From: Siphlonurus alternatus
Taxonomy: Eukaryota > Arthropoda > Insecta > Ephemeroptera > Siphlonuridae
Direction of reading: 5' to 3'
DNA: 64,000 nt
NCBI GenBank assembly: GCA_949825025.1
Contig: OX463788.1
Span: 19,843,799-19,907,798 of the forward strand
Part shown: positions 58,591 through 64,000 of the stretch, in pieces
Position numbering within the stretch: the first letter of the stretch is position 1
Layout: each line of letters starts with the position of its first letter
Translations under genes and position numbers: made by a program
The notes under the pieces: model-generated
Told to the model about the DNA's origin: nothing
Seen by the model: the letters and a program-made list of their open reading frames with translations, nothing else
Database searches by the model: none

Positions 58591-61494
58591 GTGCAGGTTT
58601 TCTCCTGTGTTGCTGTTGCAGATCAGATGCTAGAAACTGATTTGGCAGGGTCTAGTCTGGAGGAGGTTGCTGGGCTTGTGCACTGTGCTGCTCTAGCTGT
58701 ATGTCAGGTTCTTGGTGTTGAGATTAAGAATCGCTCGCAGCGGCAAGCCCGTAAGCGTTCTTCTCAAGAGTATGTGCCAGCTTGGAGGAAGAGGATCGAG
58801 GAGAAGATCAACAGAGCTCGGAGGGATATAAGCCATCTGGCGGCGTTCTTTGCTGACCAGCATGGATGCAGTAAAAAGGTTTTAGCAGGCATTCGTGTCA
58901 TTGCAAGAAGTATCAAGGTGAGAAGAATGGACAGGGACTTCGAGAAGAAGCTCCGAGAGAAGGAAGAGCAACTAAGACAGCGAATTGCAGCGCTTGGTGC
59001 CCATATCAGGAGATATAATGAGGCAGCTAAGCGGAGGCAGCAAGAAAGCCTTTTTGCTGCTGATCAGAAGTTGTTCTATCGGAAATTGGAGGAAGAGGGC
59101 AAAGAGGAGCAACCTCAGCGGCCGCCCAAAGCAGAAACAATGGCAGAGTTTTGGTCGTCCATTTGGTCGGAGCCAAAGCAACACTCTGAAGATGCTTACT
59201 GGTTGCGAGAGGAAGAGGAGGAATGCAGAGACATTCCGGCAATGCCAGCAGTTAGTATTACACTGGCTGATGTACAGGCTGCAATTAGGAAAACGCAGAA
59301 CTGGAAGGCTCCGGGTGTGGATGGCATTCACAACTTCTGGTGGAAGTATTTTAAAACTACTCACCAGGCTCTTGCTACTCACTTTCATGAGGCCTTGGAA
59401 GATCCGTCCATTGTGCCAAGATTTTGTACGCTTGGAATTACGTACATGAAGCCGAAGTCAGGTGATTCATTGAATCCCAAGAACTATAGGCCAATCACAT
59501 GTCTTCCCACTCTGTACAAGATCTTCACATCCATTCTGTCGATAAAGATTTATGACCATCTTGTCGCGAATGGACTTCTTGCTGAGGAACAGAATGGCTG
59601 TCGGAAGGACACGAGGGGATGCCGGGAGTTATTGGTAGTTGACGCTGTTGTGACTCAGCAGTCTCGTAGAAAACACCGTAATATTTCAGTAGGTTGGGTT
59701 GACTACAAGAAAGCCTTTGATTCAGTCCCCCATTCCTGGCTCCTCTCTGTACTTCACATTTACAAGATTCATCCTTGCATTGTTCAGATTCTCACTTCTT
59801 GCATGGGCATGTGGAGGACTTGTCTTCATGTAAACCAGGGGGGGGTCAGCTACAAGACCAGAGAGATGCGAATCTCGAGAGGTATTTTTCAGGGAGATAG
59901 TCTCAGCCCATTATGGTTCTGTCTTGCATTGAACCCGCTGAGCAGGATGCTCCGAACCTCTGGGTATGGTTACGTTCTACAGAGGAATCCAGAAGTTCGC
60001 ATTTCTCACCAGTTTTACATGGATGACCTCAAGTTATATGCTTCTGGTGAAGACCAGTTGCACAGCATGTTTGAACTTGTCAAAAGTTTTAGTGATGCAA
60101 TTTGCATGGAGTTTGGTCTTGACAAGTGTGCTGTTGTGCATGTGAGAAAAGGGGAGATTCAAGATCCACAAGAAGGCTTGCGGCTCATGGGAGGCACCGT
60201 TATTCAAGACTTGGGTGTCGAGGAAAACTACAAGTACCTCGGTCTGCAGCAGCTAATTGGCATTAAAGATGTAGATGCCAGAAAACAAGTCGAGAAAAAA
60301 GTGCTGTCTCGAGTCGACAAGATTTGCAAGTCTTTTGTCAGTGCGAGGAACAAGATTACTGCGATTAATACGTGGGCTATCCCTGTGGCTGGATATACGT
60401 TTGGTGTCGTCAGGTGGTCGGAGACGTCACTGCAAGCTTTTGATAGAAAAGTGAGAACCACCCTCACGAAGCACAGGATACATCACCCGAGGAGCTCAGT
60501 CGAGAGACTGTACCTTTCACGTCATGTAGGTGGAAGAGGTTTGCTCAGCATGGAGATGATGTGTCGTCAGCAGGAGTTGAAACTTCGGCAGTACTTTGTG
60601 TCACGTGGTGATGGGTTGCATGCAGCTATTTGCAACCAGGACCGTGGCTACACTCCGCTACATTTGAGTGAGCAAGAGTTTCAGCCTGCCATTAGAACCC
60701 AGGCTGACAGAGTTTTGGAGTGGTCAACAAAAGCATTGCATGGTCGGTTTGCTGCAGCGTTATCTTCGGATCAGGTGGACACCAAGAATTCCACAGAGTG
60801 GCTGCGGACAAGTGGGTTGTTTGCGGAGACAGAGGGCTTTGTCTGTGCCATACAGGATCAGGTCATCAGGACTAGGGCGTATGAGCAACACATCCTCAAA
60901 GTCAACATCAGTGACCGGTGTCGTCTTTGCAAGGAGGCTAACGAGTCCATTCAGCATGTCACTGGGGGCTGTCCAGTGCTTGCTCCAAAAGAGTACTTAG
61001 AGCGCCACAATTCTGTTGCCAAAGTTGTACATCAAGCTTTGGCCAAGAAAGTTGGTCTCATTGAGACAGAGGTTCCGTACTATAAGTGCAAGCCGGAACA
61101 AGTTCTCCGTAATCAGGATGCAAAAATCCTGTGGGATTCTGCCATCACCACAGATAGAGCTGTTGAAGCAAACAGACCTGATCTTGTTCTCTTCGACAAG
61201 AAAGCTCGAACAGCGGTGATTGTCGACATTGCTGTCCCGCTGGACGAGAATCTTGTGACCACAGGTGCGGAGAAAAAGCGCAAGTATCAGCCACTTGCTG
61301 TCGAGCTCAAAGACATGTACCAGCTCCGTAGTGTTGATGTGGTTCCAGTTGTGATCTCTAGTAACGGTCTTGTGACCAAAGACTGGTCATTTGCCAGAGA
61401 GAAGTTGGCTCTCAAAGAATACCACATGCGTGTCATGCAGAAGGCTGCTATTCTTGGCACGGCTAACATTGTGCGCAAGGTTTTGAGCTTGTAG
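58591..61494 (+). CDS. reverse transcriptase-endonuclease ORF of the retrotransposon
   Basis: The frame is open from 58549; the annotated first codon is GTG, so no true start is claimed. Counting from 58591 (967 codons): a basic, coiled-coil-like region at about 60-170; NWKAPGVDGI at 237; NYRPITCLPTLYKIF at about 298; motif A DYKKAFDSVPHSWL at 371; motif B GIFQGDSLSPLWF at 431; motif C YMDD at 476-479; GLDKCAVVHV (motif D) and KYLGL (motif E) after it. The CCHC knuckle is C777, C780, H789, C794. The endonuclease core has R862-P-D864 and D879 (VIVDIAVP). All catalytic residues I can check are present. The protein would copy its RNA at a nicked target in the nucleus. It is separated from the Myb-like frame only by the 8-bp duplication. 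Confidence 0.9.
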   Translation: MQVFSCVAVADQMLETDLAGSSLEEVAGLVHCAALAVCQVLGVEIKNRSQRQARKRSSQEYVPAWRKRIEEKINRARRDISHLAAFFADQHGCSKKVLAGIRVIARSIKVRRMDRDFEKKLREKEEQLRQRIAALGAHIRRYNEAAKRRQQESLFAADQKLFYRKLEEEGKEEQPQRPPKAETMAEFWSSIWSEPKQHSEDAYWLREEEEECRDIPAMPAVSITLADVQAAIRKTQNWKAPGVDGIHNFWWKYFKTTHQALATHFHEALEDPSIVPRFCTLGITYMKPKSGDSLNPKNYRPITCLPTLYKIFTSILSIKIYDHLVANGLLAEEQNGCRKDTRGCRELLVVDAVVTQQSRRKHRNISVGWVDYKKAFDSVPHSWLLSVLHIYKIHPCIVQILTSCMGMWRTCLHVNQGGVSYKTREMRISRGIFQGDSLSPLWFCLALNPLSRMLRTSGYGYVLQRNPEVRISHQFYMDDLKLYASGEDQLHSMFELVKSFSDAICMEFGLDKCAVVHVRKGEIQDPQEGLRLMGGTVIQDLGVEENYKYLGLQQLIGIKDVDARKQVEKKVLSRVDKICKSFVSARNKITAINTWAIPVAGYTFGVVRWSETSLQAFDRKVRTTLTKHRIHHPRSSVERLYLSRHVGGRGLLSMEMMCRQQELKLRQYFVSRGDGLHAAICNQDRGYTPLHLSEQEFQPAIRTQADRVLEWSTKALHGRFAAALSSDQVDTKNSTEWLRTSGLFAETEGFVCAIQDQVIRTRAYEQHILKVNISDRCRLCKEANESIQHVTGGCPVLAPKEYLERHNSVAKVVHQALAKKVGLIETEVPYYKCKPEQVLRNQDAKILWDSAITTDRAVEANRPDLVLFDKKARTAVIVDIAVPLDENLVTTGAEKKRKYQPLAVELKDMYQLRSVDVVPVVISSNGLVTKDWSFAREKLALKEYHMRVMQKAAILGTANIVRKVLSL

Positions 61495-61666
61495 CACCCC
61501 TGCATGCGTACCCGCAATCCCCTCTCAATGTTTGGTACAGGCACTTACACCTTGGCTCAATTGAGCCCGGTGTTTGTGTTATAGTAAAGAAAGTACCAAG
61601 AAATAATAATAATAAAGGGCACCCGGCTGTTCTTGACTCATGCTAAACACCAGTGTTGAAAGTAAG

Positions 61667-61710
61667 CCCCCCCCCCCCCCCCCCCGAATTTTTTTCTGGA
61701 TCCGCGCCTG
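61667..61710. mobile_element. right-end fragment of a hAT-type MITE
   Basis: A C tract followed by GAATTTTTTTCTGGATCCGC and GCCTG, the right terminus of the family at 17396 and 37134. The left half is missing. Confidence 0.7.
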
Positions 61711-62086
61711 CAATGAAATGTCATTAACTTAAGTTAATACGTAATGATTGAAAGATGCAATATTGCTTATAATGTAATTAAACAATTTAAACAAATATTA
61801 CTACGGAGTTCAAGTTTTTTTATTGTTAAGGATTCCATGAAAAATCGTTTTCAATAGAAAAATGATGTCATTCATGCATGCAATATATACCGAAACTTTA
61901 GAGCATCATGCAGTTACAAATATTTTAAAAATATATATGTTATTATTGTATAAATATTCCAAACAGATAATACATAAATATATAGGCCCCGGGTCATTAT
62001 TATTTTTTCTAATATATATTTATTCCAATTTTATATTTTTATAATATATATTATTATTATAACATATTACATAATAATATATACTG

Positions 62087-62166
<80 letters not shown>

Positions 62167-63294
62167 TAAAGCCTTCATTTTCAAATTTTTTACAAAAGAA
62201 ATTTCAATATATTTACATAATTTCTTTACATATTTATAAAAAATTATTAATTGATAAAATTTATACAATATACGTTTCTTAAACAACTTAACTTAATGTG
62301 TTTATTTTTTATATATTAATTAATAGGAGTAATATTAGGACATAAATATACTGAAAATAAAAAAAGATATATTTACTCCATTAATTTTAATTGTTAATTA
62401 AAAAAATAATTAACAATTATAGGCCCAAAGTACACCAAAAAAACAGTGAAAAACAAAGTGGTCTTCAAAAATCCATGAAACTTATATACGATGGACATGT
62501 CACCTCATCAAAGAATACCCTAATTTTTGTTTTTGAAATTTTGATTTTTTTCCCGGAAATTTGGGTATGTGAAGTTCCGCTTGGTATCCTTGTTTTTTAT
62601 GCTTACGACGGGCATAACTTTTTTTCTATGGCAGCTATCTACAAATTTCTTATACTTTTTTGATGCCAAGAATATGCTCTTTTTGGGAAAAAATACTGCA
62701 TTTTTGTGAATATCATTAATTTTTCCGGGTTTTTTTCAAAACAGGACATTTTCAAAAAAAAAAACCCACTTTTTTTTTCTTTAAATTCGAGTTTTCAATA
62801 AAGGACGATGTTTATTAAAATAAAATGCAAAGTTTACGAGGTGCAATTCATAACTTTTTTTTCTATGAATTTTTGAAGTTGACTCTCTCGCTCCTCCCTC
62901 GAGCGTGCGGCTAATCGCGCGTTTGCCACCCGGAACTACTATGTGTAGCAGTACATAGTAGTTCCTTTGTTTTTTCAGTGATTTTCATAGATATAGAACC
63001 TTGGAGATGCATATACAGTTCATCCAATATAAAATTACGACCGGAAGTGGCAGCATTTTGGCCTTACTAAACACATTGCATTGTAATATTGAACTTTCTA
63101 ATATTATATTTTCTCCCTTTAAATTTTGAGACTAATCAAAATATAAAAAAATAAGATGACGAAAGGAATTGATCCTGACACTTCCGAGAGTAATCAACAT
63201 TCGATAAACTGTACAGTAGAATTAATAAACGGCCGAGAAGCTTTGCTTTTGCCATCAAATTTTACCGACTTTTTACAAGCTGTGTTGTGAAATA
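61711..63294. other. AT-rich stretch with a TA microsatellite and a hairpin
   Basis: (TA)n at 62091-62164. GGAACTACTATGTG/complement forms a hairpin at 62932-62965. No gene recognised; the 90-codon frame at 62391 is Phe/Lys-rich and unsupported. Confidence 0.45.
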
Positions 63295-63958
63295 ATTATT
63301 ACTCTTCTAGCGAGAGAGAAATTTTACTGGTTTACAATTCATCGATGTAATGTATTAATTGAGTAACAAACAATTAATTTTTTATTTGACATTGATAATC
63401 ATTATGCAGTACAAATAATAGAGATAATGGATTATAATTCTGCACTCCTACATGTATCTTCAATCTACATCAAGTGTTGTAGTACTTTGAAGGTGACCGT
63501 TTGAAGTAAAAATTACGTGACTCCCTCCCTGGGGTAAATTCAAATATATAGCTTTCCATCCAGTGCAGTGATTTTTTATATGTGGTTCCATAGGCATTGG
63601 ACATCATCAGTAGATCCATTTTTGATAAGAAAAATAGAAGCCTTGGTTCTGACTGGAGGTTTTCGTTTTCCACGGTTCCCTCAGTCTCTTCTCAATGAAT
63701 ACTAGGACACGTAACAGGCCTTGGCCATCATCCATTCCCTCCTTTATCCTTTACAGTTTTATACCCATAACCTGCATGCTCGAGCTCCAAGCTCATGGGG
63801 TTGTAATCTTGTAAAAAAATAATACCCGCCCTATTTATTTTTGCCACATAATGATTATCAATGTCGAATAAAAAATTAATAGTTTGTTACCTAATTAATA
63901 CATTACATCAATGAATTGTAAACCAGTAAAATTTCTCTCTCGCTAGAAGAGTAATAAT
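63295..63958. mobile_element. 664-bp foldback carrying a dispersed module
   Basis: ATTATTACTCTTCTAGCGAG at the left and CTCGCTAGAAGAGTAATAAT at the right. Arms of about 115 bp are almost identical (GAAATTTTACTGGTTTAC, ATTGATAATCATTATG). The interior contains the module at 63450-63815. Confidence 0.85.
63450..63815 (-). repeat. dispersed conserved module, minus orientation
   Basis: Minus-strand GGCCTGTTACGTGTCCTAG, GAGACTGAGGGAACCGTGG and CCTATGGAACCACATA match 55030-55165, and GAGCTTGGAGCTCGAGC matches 54968-54982. The 67-codon minus frame (63470-63673) begins where the other copy's frame does and shares ENxNLQ..FF..D spacing. Confidence 0.55.
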
Positions 63959-64000
63959 GGTCAGCATCCATGATGACATCATCAATCCTTTGTCCTCCCA

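Larger units (their letters stand above)
57535..61645 (+). mobile_element. near-full-length RLE-type non-LTR retrotransposon
   Basis: About 4.1 kb. The 5' junction follows ATAATAATAATAATAA. A GC-rich leader (57535-57772) precedes a Myb-like N-terminal frame, then a reverse transcriptase and a C-terminal endonuclease frame, and a 150-bp 3' UTR ending TTCTTGACTCATGCTAA. The architecture (single polyprotein, Myb-like and RT and CCHC and RLE) belongs to the R2/R4/Dong/NeSL/Hero assemblage of site-selective elements. The AAT target points to a Dong-like preference. No apurinic endonuclease domain is present. It is followed by a broken hAT MITE. Confidence 0.85.

Overview
This is an AT-rich nuclear fragment from an invertebrate animal. 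It has spliced exons with GT/AG borders, long microsatellites, several LINE families, a tRNA-derived SINE and a dense population of inverted-repeat (foldback) DNA elements. It is not bacterial or viral. An arthropod, perhaps a hemipteran such as an aphid relative, would fit the base composition and repeat style. That is an impression, not proof.

The only host gene I can support lies on the minus strand. Three exons near the left end (1399-1684, 2043-2122, 4008-4163) and one at 25154-25228 have matching reading phases and good splice sites. They encode the N-terminal half of a protein with the motif FHTPSFGDEGF, a landmark of the TOX family of HMG-box nuclear proteins, plus an Asn/Gln-rich, polyglutamine-bearing stretch. 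The HMG box itself would lie off the left edge. A weaker candidate exon is at 44587-44661. If these calls are right, most of the window up to at least 25 kb, and perhaps 44 kb, is TOX intron: one intron of about 21 kb and a possible one of about 19 kb.

The rest is repeats. From 5 to 42 kb there is a patchwork of foldback elements and MITEs: 5.5-6.2, 7.8-9.9, 10.0-11.6, 12.1-13.0, 18.5, 19.4-20.1, 32.5-33.4, 34.6-35.3 and 40.0-41.9 kb. Many are nested. Two hAT-type MITEs have perfect 8-bp target duplications and one Mutator-like MITE has a 9-bp duplication. LINE remains occur at 16.6-17.9, 25.4-25.9, 30.4-30.8 and 48.2-49.1 kb. Tetranucleotide arrays up to about 600 bp occur at 25.0, 30.8, 41.3, 43.7, 49.7 and 50.8-51.5 kb; some appear to start from retroelement tails.

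The right end (52-61.7 kb) holds two copies, in opposite orientation, of one non-LTR retrotransposon with a reverse transcriptase, a CCHC knuckle and a restriction-like endonuclease (R2/R4/Dong/NeSL group). The plus copy is nearly full length but is split into two frames by what looks like an 8-bp tandem duplication. The minus copy is 5'-truncated. Both 5' junctions sit against short AAT repeats, as expected for a Dong-like target preference. Between them is a 1.5-kb foldback element.

The most unusual window-wide signal is 21 exact copies of the CRE palindrome TGACGTCA. Many lie inside or at the edge of foldback elements from unrelated families.
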